Shown in pieces: positions 1 through 8,505 of a stretch of 51,216 bases of DNA. Location of the stretch: positions 173,153 to 224,368 of the forward strand of contig JAUJNO010000003.1 in the NCBI GenBank assembly GCA_030448125.1, in the 5' to 3' direction. A program made the translations under genes and the position numbers. The notes under the pieces were generated by a model. The model ran no database searches and was not told the DNA's origin. It was given only the letters and a program-made list of their open reading frames with translations. How positions within the stretch are numbered: the stretch's first letter is position 1; every line of letters begins with the position of its first letter. Source of the stretch: Rubrobacteraceae bacterium (GTDB lineage Bacteria; Actinomycetota; Rubrobacteria; Rubrobacterales; Rubrobacteraceae).

Positions 1-164
1 TCATGCGCGCATGCAACGTAGGCCCTCGGGCCCGAGTCCTGGAGGGGAGCGCCCTGGGAGACGGGACCAGCGTGGGAGAGGGAGCCACCGTCACGGCGGG
101 CGCGAGCGTGCTCCCCGGCGAGTCCATCGAAGGCGGGGCCGAGGTCACCGAGGACGCTTCCTAG
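1..164 (+). CDS. C-terminal end of a hexapeptide-repeat sugar nucleotidyltransferase (partial)
   Basis: Only the tail of this gene is in the window; the frame is open from base 3 and stops at TAG 162-164. The peptide shows a six-residue periodicity of small, turn-forming residues (ALGDGTSVGEGATV, then VLPGESIEGGAEV). This is the signature of a left-handed beta-helix (LbH), the C-terminal domain of GlmU-like and mannose-1-phosphate guanylyltransferase-like enzymes that make NDP-sugars in the cytoplasm. The catalytic Rossmann domain lies upstream, so substrate cannot be judged. A hexapeptide acyltransferase is the main alternative. The next gene starts 92 bases later on the same strand with its own ribosome site. 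Confidence 0.5.
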   Translation, partial: MRACNVGPRARVLEGSALGDGTSVGEGATVTAGASVLPGESIEGGAEVTEDAS

Positions 165-256
165 GGCCGGGATGCAACCGCGTTACTGTCTCCCGATGCC
201 TGCCGGGTACAATCATACGTCTCTGACGTACGGGGAACCCGCAAAGGAGCGTGGAC

Positions 257-1120
257 ATGACAGACCAAAACGCCCGACTGGACGCGGCGGCCGCCGGAAC
301 CTTCAACCTCGGTGGCGACCTATCCGTGAATCGTCTGGGCTTCGGCGCCATGCGCATCACCGGAGAAGGCATCTGGGGGGAGCCGGAGGACCCCGAGGAG
401 GCCCGCCGCGTACTCAGGCGGGTGGTCGAGCTCGGCATCAACCTCATCGACACCGCCGACTCCTACGGCCCGGAGGTCTCGGAGCGTCTGATCGGGGAGA
501 CCCTTCACCCCTACCCAGACGGGCTGGTCATCGCCACCAAGGCCGGTCTGCTGCGGGATGGGCCGGGGCAGTGGCGACCCGACGGCAGGCCCGAGCATCT
601 GCGCGAGGCGTGCGAGGGGAGCCTCAGACGCCTCAAGGTCGATCGTATAGACCTCTACCAGCTGCACCGCATAGATCCGCGGGTTCCCGCCGAGGAGTCG
701 CTCGGGGCTCTGGCCGAGCTGCGCGAGGAGGGCAAGATCCGCCACGTCGGTCTCTCCGAGGTAAGCGTCGAGGAGATCCGGCAGGCGCGGGAGATCTTGC
801 CCATAGCCTCGGTCCAGAACCGCTACAACCTCACGGATCGCGGCTCCGAAGACGTGCTCGACTTCTGCGAGCGCGAGGGCATAGGCTTTATCCCCTGGTT
901 CCCCCTGGCTACCGGAGACCTCGCGCGCCCCGGCGGTTCGCTCGACGAGATGGCCGACCGTCACGACGCGACCCCGGGCCAGGTCGCGCTTGCGTGGCTT
1001 TTGTGGCGCTCGCCGGTGATGCTCCCCATACCGGGTACCTCCTCGGTCGCGCACCTGGAGGAGAATGTCGTCGCGGCCTCCCTCGAACTCGACAAGGAGG
1101 AGCTGGCCACGCTCGCCTGA
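257..1120 (+). CDS. Aldo/keto reductase
   Basis: 287 residues, the usual size for a cytoplasmic NAD(P)H-dependent aldo/keto reductase with a TIM-barrel fold. The catalytic tetrad is visible: Asp and Tyr in IDTADSYG (about residues 64-71), Lys in IATKAG, and His in LYQLHRID. C-terminal [14 protein letters not shown] matches the family's phosphate-binding loop for NADP. It resembles the YdbC/IolS-type reductases of bacteria; the carbonyl substrate cannot be predicted. ATG 257 is preferred over GTG 251 because AAGGAG at 243-248 lies 8 bases before the ATG and only 2 before the GTG. The following small gene has its ribosome site directly after the stop, so they are probably co-transcribed. Confidence 0.9.
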   Translation: MTDQNARLDAAAAGTFNLGGDLSVNRLGFGAMRITGEGIWGEPEDPEEARRVLRRVVELGINLIDTADSYGPEVSERLIGETLHPYPDGLVIATKAGLLRDGPGQWRPDGRPEHLREACEGSLRRLKVDRIDLYQLHRIDPRVPAEESLGALAELREEGKIRHVGLSEVSVEEIRQAREILPIASVQNRYNLTDRGSEDVLDFCEREGIGFIPWFPLATGDLARPGGSLDEMADRHDATPGQVALAWLLWRSPVMLPIPGTSSVAHLEENVVAASLELDKEELATLA

Positions 1121-1136
1121 CGGAAGGAGGTCGCCG

Positions 1137-1511
1137 GTGCTGGAGAGGGCGAGGACTTTCTCGCCGGGGGAACGTATCGCCATTGGGATAAGCTTCGCCT
1201 GCGAGGGTGATCCGGAGATCGAGTCGGTCGAAGCATTCTTCGCCCGGGAAGGCTCGAATGAAGGGCTCCGGCTTCTCGGCGACGCCAAAAGAGAGGCCTC
1301 CGGAGGAAAAGAAGAGACCGTCTACTCCGCACGCCTCGAGGCGGAGGTCGAACGCGGAACCCCCCCAGGGGAGTACCGTTGCGTGCGGCTCACCGCCCGC
1401 GACCGGTTCGACGACGACTGGGACTTCGCGGACGTCGCGCGGCTGGACCTCGTCGTCCACGTGGAACGGACCCCGCGCCGACTCGAGGTCACGGCGAGCG
1501 ACTTCCTCTAA
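1137..1511 (+). CDS. Uncharacterised 124-residue protein between two oxidoreductases
   Basis: The GTG start at 1137 has a strong GAAGGAGG six bases upstream, 16 bases after the aldo/keto reductase stop, and the gene ends 11 bases before the FAD oxidoreductase start. The three genes form a tight operon. The protein is acidic and beta-rich by appearance (GERIAIGISF, EYRCVRLTARDRFDDDWDFADVA), with no signal peptide and no membrane segment. The alternation of hydrophobic and charged residues and the closing LDLVVHVE strand suggest an Ig-like or C2-like beta-sandwich. I do not recognise a named family. Strong ribosome site and operon position make it a real gene; function unknown. Confidence 0.7.
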   Translation: MLERARTFSPGERIAIGISFACEGDPEIESVEAFFAREGSNEGLRLLGDAKREASGGKEETVYSARLEAEVERGTPPGEYRCVRLTARDRFDDDWDFADVARLDLVVHVERTPRRLEVTASDFL

Positions 1512-1522
1512 GGGAGGAGCGG

Positions 1523-2653
1523 ATGCTACGGATCGCGGTCATCGGCGCGGGGATTGTCGGGGCCTCGGTGGCGTTCCGGCTCGCACGCAGCGGGGAAGCC
1601 CGGGTGTGGATCGTGGACAAGGCGTTGCCGGGAAGCGGGACGACCTCGGCCAGCTTCGCCTGGGCGAACGCCAGCGAGAAGACGCCCCGCGACTACTTCG
1701 AGCTGAACCGCGCCGGGCTCGAGGAGCACTTCCGGCTGCGCGACGAGCTGCCCGGCGAAGCCGGGGCGCTCTGGCTACATCCTGGAGGCAACCTCGAATG
1801 GTCCGAAGACGAGGCGGCGCTGGAAGGGCTGGAACGCCGGGTCGAACGTTTGCGCTCCTGGGGGTACGCCGCCGGGTGGCGAAGAGCCTCGTGGGTCAAC
1901 GAGGTCCTGGAGCCGAACGTAGCTTTCCCGAGCCCGAACACCCCCGTGGCCTTTTCCCCCGAGGAAGCCTGGGTAGACGCCCCGCGACTCGTCAACACCC
2001 TCGTCGAGCTCGCTCGCCGGGAGGGAGCCGAGACGCGCTTCGGTACCGCCGTCGAAGAGATCGAGGCCGGCGATGGGCGCGTGGCGGCGCTCCGCCTCCA
2101 GCATGGCGAACGTCTACCGGTCGACGCGGTGGTCAACGCCGCGGGGCCGGAGGCGGATCGGGTCGCCGCGCTGCTCGGACGACGGCTGCCGCTCAAGCCG
2201 AGCAAAGGGCTGCTCTTGCGCCTCGCCGTGGAAGGGACCCCTATCGGCCGGCTCGTACACTCTCCACACGCCAACCTGCGCCCGGACGGTCCGGGGCGCG
2301 TCCTGGTACACCACGGCTCGGTCGACCAAAAGCTCGAAAGCGACGCCGAAGCAAGAAACCAGTTAGGCCGCGAACTACTCGGGCGCGCCCGGCGGGTGAT
2401 CCCGGCGCTCGCCCCGGCGCTCGCGGACGCGGAGGTCGAGGACTTACGGGTCGGCATCCGCCCGATGCCCGAGGACGGTCTCCCCTGCGTGGGAGCGGTC
2501 GCGGAGATCCCTGGTTACTACGAGGCCGTCACCCACAGCGGCGTGACGCTCGGCCCGCTTCTGGGACGCCTGTTGGCGCGAGAGATACTCGCCGGCGAGG
2601 TGGATGCCCTGATCTCTCCGTTCCGGACGGATCGTTTCGCTCGCGCTCGTTGA
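1523..2653 (+). CDS. FAD-dependent oxidoreductase (DadA/glycine oxidase-like)
   Basis: 376 residues. The N-terminal dinucleotide-binding fold is clear: IAVIGAGIVGASVA (GxGxxG at about residues 8-13), then WIVDK at the end of strand 2, where an acidic residue holds the FAD ribose. The C-terminal VGIRPMPEDGLPCVG and YEAVTHSGVTLGP motifs are typical of the DAO superfamily (D-amino-acid dehydrogenase, glycine or sarcosine oxidase), which oxidises amine substrates with FAD. Start ATG 1523 follows GGGAGGAG. Third gene of the 257-2653 operon. No membrane segment is seen, so it is probably soluble. Substrate unknown; a hydroxyglutarate-oxidase-like role is possible. Confidence 0.85.
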   Translation: MLRIAVIGAGIVGASVAFRLARSGEARVWIVDKALPGSGTTSASFAWANASEKTPRDYFELNRAGLEEHFRLRDELPGEAGALWLHPGGNLEWSEDEAALEGLERRVERLRSWGYAAGWRRASWVNEVLEPNVAFPSPNTPVAFSPEEAWVDAPRLVNTLVELARREGAETRFGTAVEEIEAGDGRVAALRLQHGERLPVDAVVNAAGPEADRVAALLGRRLPLKPSKGLLLRLAVEGTPIGRLVHSPHANLRPDGPGRVLVHHGSVDQKLESDAEARNQLGRELLGRARRVIPALAPALADAEVEDLRVGIRPMPEDGLPCVGAVAEIPGYYEAVTHSGVTLGPLLGRLLAREILAGEVDALISPFRTDRFARAR

Positions 2654-2983
2654 GTCCAGCATGCGCGGTTAGAATCAGCTTGTCGACATTGCTCGGATCC
2701 AGGCGTTGTCCGTGGGGAACTCGTACCTGTAGAACCTGTAGAGTAGTCGCGGTGATCCTACTCCTGCGTCGTTGACTACGACTTCGAGGCTTCCCCACTC
2801 CTCGATGGCGTTCCGACCGGCGTCTGGCCCTCCGGCTTTCGAGTGATGTCGGACGTGTGAAGCAGCGAGATGTTTACTCTGTTACCTCTCACCGTAACGG
2901 CCCGTATAATAGCGTCGCGGCGGGGGCCGCGAAAGAAGCGCGCCCTGGTGGACGCCGCGGACCGCTTAGGGGAAGGAGCGATC
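2654..2983. other. Intergenic region with promoter for the downstream dehydratase
   Basis: 330 bases without a convincing gene. It holds a TAGAAT at about 2669 and a perfect TATAAT at 2905-2910. A short repeat of ACCTGTAG occurs twice near 2726-2740. Reading frames running through it have no ribosome site and no recognisable protein. The start of the next gene is set by GGAAGGAG at 2971-2978. Confidence 0.4.
2882..2910 (+). promoter_or_regulatory. Candidate promoter upstream of the enolase-superfamily dehydratase
   Basis: A perfect -10 box TATAAT at 2905-2910 stands out in GC-rich DNA. The hexamer 17 bases upstream (TTACCT, 2882-2887) is a poor match to TTGACA. The predicted start near 2917 leaves a leader of about 65 bases before the TTG start at 2984. 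Confidence 0.4.
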
Positions 2984-4259
2984 TTGAAGATAACGGACGT
3001 GCGAACCGCCGTGGTCGAGGCAAACTACGACTGGACCTTTACCCGCGTCTACACCGACGACGGCACGACAGGCCTCGGAGAGAGCTTCCTCGCGCCGGGT
3101 CTGACCCGGATCATCCAGGACCTCAAGCCCCTGCTCGTCGGCGAGGACCCGCGCAACGTGGACAAGCTGTGGTCCAAGATGCGCTGGGCTGCTTCGGGGG
3201 CGGGTTCGATGGGTGGCATCGTCTACAACGCGATCTCCGGCATCGAGGCCGCCCTGTGGGACGTCGTCGGCAAGCATTACGGCGCCCCGATCCACGCCCT
3301 GCTGGGCGGCAAGTACCGCGACAGGGTCCGCATCTACGCCGACTGCCACGCCGGCGAGGCCCTGGAGTCCTTAAACTCCGTCATGGTCGCCCGCAGTCCG
3401 AAGTGGATGCCCGACGACGAGGCCGAGACGGCAGTTGCTTCCGAGACAAACCAGCCCGTCCACGGCCGGGCCTACGGGGAGGCCGAGGCCGACGAGGTCT
3501 TCACCCCCGAGATGTACGCGCAAAAGGCCCGCGAGGTGGCGGAGAACATGGGCTTTACCGCCCTCAAGTTCGACCTCGACGTCCCGAACCCGTACACTCT
3601 GGACACCCATTCCGGCACTCTGACGCACGCCGAAGTAAAGTTTATGGTCTCGCTCGTCGAGGCCGTGCGCGAGGCGGTGGGGGACACGGTGGACATCTCC
3701 TTCGATCTCCACTGGCGCTACAACGTCTCCGACGCCCAGCGTCTGGCGTACGAGCTCGAGCCCTACGGCCTGATGTGGCTCGAAGACCCGGTGCCGCCCG
3801 AGAATATCGAGGCCATGCGCCGCGTTACGCAGAGCACGAAGACTCCCATCGCAAGCGGCGAGAATTACTATATGCGCTTCGGCTTCAGGGAGTCCCTGGA
3901 GAAGAACGCCCTCGACATCATCGCCCCCGACTTGCAGAAGGTCGGCGGTCTACTGGAGGGACGCAAGATCTGCGACATGGCCGATACTCATTACGTCGCG
4001 GTCGCTCCCCACTGCATCGCCAAGCCCGGTCGGTACCATCGCCTCCGCCCACGTCGCCGCCGCCGTCCCCAACTTCCTCGCCCTCGAGTGGCACGGCATG
4101 AGCGTGCCGTTCTGGGAGGACATGGTCACCGGCTTCGACGGCCCGGTCATACAGGATGGCTTCATAAAAGTCCCCGAGGCGCCGGGTCTCGGCGTGGAGT
4201 TGAACGAGGAGGTGGCCCGCGAGTATGCCCTAGAGGGCGAGCCGTTTTTCGAGGAGTAG
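2984..4259 (+). pseudogene. Enolase-superfamily sugar-acid dehydratase (mandelate racemase type), one-base frameshift
   Basis: About 424 residues once one base is removed. TTG start at 2984 follows GGAAGGAG (2971-2978). The N-terminal capping domain (KITDVRTAVVEANYDW) leads into the barrel. Metal ligands are visible as Asp in ISFDLHW, Glu in WLEDPVP and Glu in SGENYY; the general base His is in VAPHCIA. The family abstracts a proton alpha to a carboxylate and usually eliminates water from aldonic or aldaric acids. At 4021-4023 an extra A (CCAAGC where CCAGC restores the frame) breaks translation. After the break, VGTIASAHVA continues the barrel in the next frame to the TAG at 4257-4259. It could be a recent pseudogene or a sequencing error, because all catalytic residues are kept. 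Confidence 0.8.
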
Positions 4260-4605
4260 GCTATACGGACACAGATGAGGAGGTTCGAGAAGCCAGCGCG
4301 GTTGGAGATGAAGGGGGCCTTCGGGCGCCGACCTCGGGAGAGAGATCCGGTGTTGATAAGATCAGGGCGCGGTCGAGAAGCAGCTCAAGATCGACTCCTT
4401 CGCCCCGTACACGAAGAGCAGGAACGGCGTCCAGATCGAGCGCACTACGCCGGTAGGTACTAGCGGTCCAAGACCGTCCAAGAGGTAGGGAAGCCGCGCA
4501 CCAACCAGCAACCGTGACCGTATATGACCGTATGTTTGGCCGGGCGCGACCCGGACCGTATGTTTAGTGGCGTACCGGGGTCCCCGAACGGAAGGAGAAG
4601 GAAGC
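4260..4605. other. Intergenic region with a gene remnant and short direct repeats
   Basis: 346 bases. From about 4358 to 4489 one plus-strand frame reads like a protein tail (VEKQLKIDSFAPYTKS, then a TAG near 4487), with no start or ribosome site; it may be the end of a deleted gene. GACCGTAT then occurs three times (4516, 4526, 4554), the last two extended to GACCGTATGTTT. They flank a small hairpin (CCGGG-CGCGA-CCCGG, 4540-4554). This could be the regulatory region of the Asp23-family gene. Confidence 0.35.
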
Positions 4606-5196
4606 ATGGGCGAACGTAGTAGCGCGGGGAGGAGCGACGGCGGCGCCAACGACCGGGGCGCCACCAGCATAAGCGACACGGTGGTCTCGAAGATCGCCGG
4701 GATCGCCGCGCAGGAGGTCGAGAAGGTCCAGATGGGCGGCGGCACCGTCGCCGCCGTCGGCGGGTTCTTGAGCAGCGTGTCCGGCGCCGTCACCGGCGGC
4801 AACTCGACCGGCGGCGGTCCAAACCTCACTACCGGGGTTTCTGTGGAGGTAGGAGAGAAAGAGGCGGCTGTCGACCTCACGGTAGCCGTGGAGTACGGCA
4901 CACCGATCCCGCAAACCACCCAGGCCGTGCGCGACAACGTCATAAACCGGGTCGAGAACCTGACCGGCCTGAGCGTCACGGAGGTAAACATCACGGTCAA
5001 CGACGTCCAGTTCCCGGAGGAGCGGCCGCAGCTGGGGCGCCAGCAAGAGGTGGAGCAGCAGGCCCAGGAAGAAGAGCGGCAGTCTCAAGGATCGCCTCGT
5101 GAACATCGTATTACTACCGGATGGCGGCTACCTGCCAGACCTGGGTCCTTCGGTCTTCGGTCTCCGTCAGGGTTTAGGGGCGCTCCACAGGGGTAA
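4606..5196 (+). CDS. Asp23/Gls24-family envelope stress protein
   Basis: 196 residues. The core (residues about 20-140) follows the Asp23 pattern: SDTVVSKIAGIAAQEV at the start, a glycine-rich insertion, then VSVEVGEKEAAVDLTVAVEYG and VRDNVINRVENLTGLSVTEVNI. These proteins are small, beta-rich, associate with the membrane through partners, and respond to alkaline or cell-wall stress in Gram-positive bacteria. ATG 4606 has GGAGAAGGAAG upstream. After the Gln/Glu-rich stretch (EVEQQAQEEERQSQ) the last 40 residues turn basic and Pro/Arg-rich, unlike family members, which suggests a late frameshift running into non-coding sequence. The tiny basic protein downstream may be in the same transcript. 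Confidence 0.85.
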   Translation: MGERSSAGRSDGGANDRGATSISDTVVSKIAGIAAQEVEKVQMGGGTVAAVGGFLSSVSGAVTGGNSTGGGPNLTTGVSVEVGEKEAAVDLTVAVEYGTPIPQTTQAVRDNVINRVENLTGLSVTEVNITVNDVQFPEERPQLGRQQEVEQQAQEEERQSQGSPREHRITTGWRLPARPGSFGLRSPSGFRGAPQG

Positions 5197-5243
5197 GAAC
5201 GAGAGTAACAAAGCGCCTCGATTGGAAAGGAGATCCGTCTAGT

Positions 5244-5414
5244 ATGGGATTGGGCAGAAAAGTTAAAGGGGCCGTAGAGAAGGCCGCGGGAGAGAAAAAG
5301 GGGTCCGGCGGTAAGAAGGGCAAGAGCAGCGGAAGTTCGGGAACGAAGGGCAAGAGCAGCGGAGGTTCGGGAGCCGACAAGGCCAAGAGGGCGGCGAAAG
5401 AGATCTTGAAGTAG
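5244..5414 (+). CDS. Very small lysine/glycine/serine-rich protein (56 residues)
   Basis: ATG 5244 to TAG 5412-5414, with AAAGGAG at 5226-5232. The sequence opens GLGRKVKGAVEKAAGEKK and continues with two near-copies of a KGKSSG(S/G)SG unit before ending in AKRAAKEILK. It has a very high lysine content, no hydrophobic core and is likely disordered. The opening resembles CsbD-like small stress proteins, but it is too short to assign. A strong terminator begins 26 bases after the stop. Its position just after an Asp23-family gene suggests a general stress role (inference). A DNA-binding role is also possible from its charge. Confidence 0.65.
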   Translation: MGLGRKVKGAVEKAAGEKKGSGGKKGKSSGSSGTKGKSSGGSGADKAKRAAKEILK

Positions 5415-5439
5415 CCGCAAGCACTACTATTCGCATCCA

Positions 5440-5468
5440 GGCCGGGGCGATTGCGTCCCGGCCTTTTT
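5440..5468. terminator. Rho-independent terminator, possibly used by both converging genes
   Basis: GGCCGGG (5440) pairs with CCCGGCC across a short loop and is followed by TTTTT on the plus strand. It ends the 4606-5414 unit. It sits between this unit and the converging M23 remnant; the minus-strand side lacks a T run, so its role for that side is less clear. Confidence 0.85.
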
Positions 5469-5481
5469 GCGTCTAACGTAC

Positions 5482-7304
5482 CTAGTTGCTGATCGCACCC
5501 CTCGCCCCTTGATCCCCTCGCGGCAGGTGGCGTTGTAGTTGGGCGTGGTCCAGCCGAACCTGTACGCGCCGGAGGCCGTGTAGCCGGCTGCTTGCGGGCC
5601 GCGGTGACGTAGCGGTGGTAGACCACCTGCAGCCCAGCGCCTCCGTAGGGCGACCCGTCGGACCTGTAGCTGGGGTAGCGATAGAATGCCTGGTGCAGGT
5701 GCGGCGGGCCCACCGGGATGCTGGCGTCGCCCGTGTCCCCTGCGTAGCCGATGATGGTCCTGTTAGTAACGTACGCGCCGCGGCGGACGCCGTCCGCGAG
5801 CCCGCTCAGGTGCGCCGACATACTCACGTACTTGCCGTTGTCGGCCTTGATGACCACGAAGATCCCGTAGTTCTTGTGGGAGTAGTTGCGCCCGCGAACT
5901 GCACCGTGCCGCCCTTGAAGGGCGAGAAGACGACGTCCCCTTTGGCCAGTGGGTAGTCGATGGCGTACATGTCGTTGGTGTAGTACGTCGAGTTGCACCG
6001 GCCGTAACCGTAGTTGCCGTGCGTGTACTGGCCCCAGTAGTTGGGGTTGCCGATCTGGGTCCACCCGGTCCAGGCGCGCCCAGTAGTTCGCCCATATCCA
6101 CGCTTGTTGGCGTACTTGCCATGCTGTGTCTGGAAGAAAAAGGTGCTATCCGCCCTCCAGCACCCTCGTAGGTCTGGTACTCACCGGACGTCGCCGCGCC
6201 GGCACCATCCCGTCTAGCGGCTCCGCCGCCAGACTCCGCCGCTCGCGTGCCGCCTGCTCGGCCTCGACGAGCCCCGTATCGCCCCCCTTCTGATGCGTCT
6301 CGCCCTTCTTCCCGTCCGCCAGCGCGAGAGACTCGATCGACCGCACGGGACGACCGAACTCCAGGTCTCTTGAGCAGTTTCCTGCCCTCCGCGTCCAGCC
6401 CCTCCCCGTAGACGTTGACCTGGTACACCCGGTCTTCGACGGGCACGTACACCTCGGTGGACGGCGTGCTGCCCGGGATCGGCCCGACCGCCACGCCCTT
6501 TATCTTCCTTCGCGCCTACGCTCACCTCCTCGCGCTCCATCGAAAGGCCGGGGTGCTCGGCGATCCTGGCCCGGACCTTCCGCTCGATCTCCTTGGGCCG
6601 GAGCCCGCGGGCCCGCGCGACACGCACCGCCGGCGTCGTTTCGCCGTGGTCGTGCGCGTCGCGCGAGGAACCGGATTTCGGTTTCCACAACGTGAAACCG
6701 TACGTATCGTCGAACGTGAACTGCTCGCTCTCGACGACGAAATCCGCCGGATGGACGATCGAAGCCCCGACCGCCTCGTCGTTCGTCCTCGTGGCCGGCC
6801 CTGGCGCGCTCTGGGCCACGGCCGGAGAGGCGGCTTGCCGGTGCTCGACAGCACGGACATCGCCACCGCCGCCCCCCCCACACCCTTGAGGAACTGCCCG
6901 CGCGTGAGACCGCCGACCGCCTGGCGGAATCGCCCGGCGGGCCTTCGGCTTTCGGGAGTGGCGCCTTCGGACGCCCCTCCGACCTCGTCCAACGCCTGCA
7001 TGACCCGCCAGGTATCGGCGGGACCCAGAAAGCGGCCCAGGTTGGCCCCCAGGCGCCAGCCGGTCCACGCCCGAACCACTTCCTGTCCCCTCACCTCGAA
7101 GAGGGTTGGGACCAGAGGGGCATCTTCGCCCAGGGTCTTCTCGCGCCACTCCTCGACCCGTGGCTCGTGCAGGCTGAGGACCTCGATCTTGCCCGCCAGC
7201 CGCTCTCCGATCCGCCGGGCCAACTCGCTGCAGGCGGAACACCCGCCATCGAAGCCCAACACCAACCTCTTGCCGGGAGCCTGTCTACCCTTCAGCTCCG
7301 GCAT
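5482..7304 (-). pseudogene. Broken gene: Cys-x-x-Cys domain, membrane/export segment and M23 peptidase domain
   Basis: Reading from ATG 7304 down: an N-terminal thiol domain with GFDGGCSACSE (DUF393/thioredoxin-like), a hydrophobic segment preceded by RGQFLKGVGG (export or anchor), a linker, and a C-terminal peptidase M23-like domain (YGIFVVIKADNGKYV, then GPPHLHQAFYRYP with the HxH motif). The frame ends ISN-TAG at 5482-5484. M23 domains cut peptidoglycan cross-bridges outside the cell. At least six frame changes are needed to read it through (near 6840, 6500, 6365, 6130, 5900 and 5590), so it is very unlikely to make this protein now. I recall similar intact multi-domain proteins in Rubrobacter. 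GGAG lies about 8 bases before the ATG. Confidence 0.75.
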
Positions 7305-7850
7305 GCATCGACTCCATTCTTCTCCAAAACGCTCCTCCTTCTCCACCTGGCCTCGCGAACCGTAAAGAACCTTCTCACGACGGGCTTTGGCGTACACCGT
7401 CCAAAAGTAGTATTTCGTCCGACCGAAAGTATGATTTTTCCCTCCGCGGGGATGCCGGGAGAAGCGACGCGTCGGAGCCGTTCGAGGCGCGGGAGCGCTC
7501 CATCTCACTCCACCCGGTTACACTCTGCGTAGTCCCTTCGGCAGGCGCGGGACAGGGTGTAACCGTTCCGGCCCTTGCCGCGTCCTACCTGTTAACCGGC
7601 CGGTATCGATCACCCCCCTCCTAGCAAGAGCCCGGCCGGCTTTTTGTTGGGGGCCGGGTTGTTCACGTCCTTTCTCATGCAGGCGCCCGGCCCCCCTCTT
7701 CTTACAACGCTCGCGTAGCGTCCGCACGAGTTGCGAGCTTGCGCCAGATAGGGAAGAGACCCCTGACTGAGCATCGTCTGGAGCAGAGCCGTTTTTGGAG
7801 CGAAAGAGGACCGGAGCGTAACGGTCCCGGCCCTGCTAGCGTCACAACGG

Positions 7851-7929
7851 TGTGGGTCCGCTTCCTGAGAGGCTGCTAGCGTGACGTGAAAGCTACCTTC
7901 AGGAGGTCCGGAGACCACGCGGACCCACG
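7851..7929. ncRNA. Candidate structured RNA element with nested stems
   Basis: A perfect 10-bp inverted repeat (GTGGGTCCGC 7852-7861 with GCGGACCCAC 7919-7928) encloses a second stem (TCCTGA 7863-7868 with TCAGGA 7899-7904) and a third short stem (TAGC 7877-7880 with GCTA 7892-7895). Upstream, GGACCG (7808-7813) pairs with CGGTCC (7822-7827). Three co-centred helices in 80 bases are unlikely by chance. Strand and function are unknown; the end of a mobile element is an alternative. Confidence 0.35.
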
Positions 7930-8270
7930 CTTCGCATTCTACACGCACGACGGAGAGTATCTAGCACTACGTATCCAATACGGCCCGGAAAGAGGCATTG
8001 ATCTGAGATCCCCGCGAGCCGTTCGAGCAGGAGCGGGGCAACCCCTTTGATCGGGCAAGTAGGACCGGGGTCCCGCGGTCGACTGCTGGAAGAGATCGCA
8101 CCCTCTATCCTCTATTCCCTCCGCCTGCCGTGCTGTTACCAGCGCATTCCTCGCGCGGCGGGTTTGGGATGACGAAGTAGGCCGCCGGTGCGTACCGTGA
8201 AAAGAACCTGGTGCCCGTCCATAGGTGGGGAAAGGGAAAGGAGGAGTAGGACACCAGGATGATGGCTATA

Positions 8271-8299
8271 TTCTTACCGCATATATATTCTTCTGTCAA
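8271..8299 (-). promoter_or_regulatory. Promoter-like site on the minus strand
   Basis: On the minus strand a perfect -35 box TTGACA (plus bases 8294-8299) is followed after exactly 17 bases by TAAGAA (8271-8276). The predicted transcript would start near 8264 and run into the gene-free stretch; only a 28-codon frame and the structured element at 7851-7929 lie downstream. Confidence 0.4.
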
Positions 8300-8444
8300 G
8301 TACGGAGCGGGGTACGGGCGAAAAAATCTCGTTAGGCCGGGGGGTTACCCCGGTCCGACCGCCTGCAAAGTACCTTAGAGGGGGCGTTGTTCCGTTCGTG
8401 CGCTTCCGCTGTGGGGTGGGATCCACCTCGCAGCGGGTCTGGAG

Positions 8445-8484
8445 GCGAGCGGCCGACCCACGACGAGCGTGGTGGGCCGCTCGC
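8445..8484 (-). terminator. Long hairpin after the LarA-like gene
   Basis: GCGAGCGGCC (8445-8454) pairs perfectly with GGCCGCTCGC (8475-8484), beginning 22 bases past the stop codon of the minus-strand gene. There is no T run after it, so it may block exonucleases or act with the second hairpin near 8340-8357, which is followed by TTTTTT on the minus strand. Confidence 0.5.
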
Positions 8485-8505
8485 AGCATACGATCTCTTG
8501 CCTCC

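Larger units (their letters stand above)
7305..8505. other. 1.2-kb region without a recognisable gene, rich in inverted repeats
   Basis: No frame here has both a ribosome site and a recognisable product. Visible items are a CCGGCCGG palindrome repeated near 7592 and 7633 (the second followed by CTTTTTG), two inverted repeats at 7808-7827 and 7852-7928, a minus-strand promoter-like site at 8271-8299, and two hairpins at about 8340-8357 and 8445-8484 just beyond the end of the LarA-like gene. The number of structures suggests a non-coding RNA or a decayed mobile element. Confidence 0.45.

Noticed and set aside
320..1288. Minus-strand frame of 322 codons opposite the aldo/keto reductase
   Set aside because: No family resemblance; the plus strand holds complete catalytic motifs and ribosome sites.
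7610..7948. Minus-strand frame of 112 codons in the gene-free stretch
   Set aside because: It lies across the nested inverted repeats, has no ribosome site and no recognisable domain; the structure itself is the more likely signal.
8105..8299. Minus-strand frame of 64 codons starting inside a promoter-like site
   Set aside because: Its start codon would be upstream of the predicted transcription start and no family is recognised.
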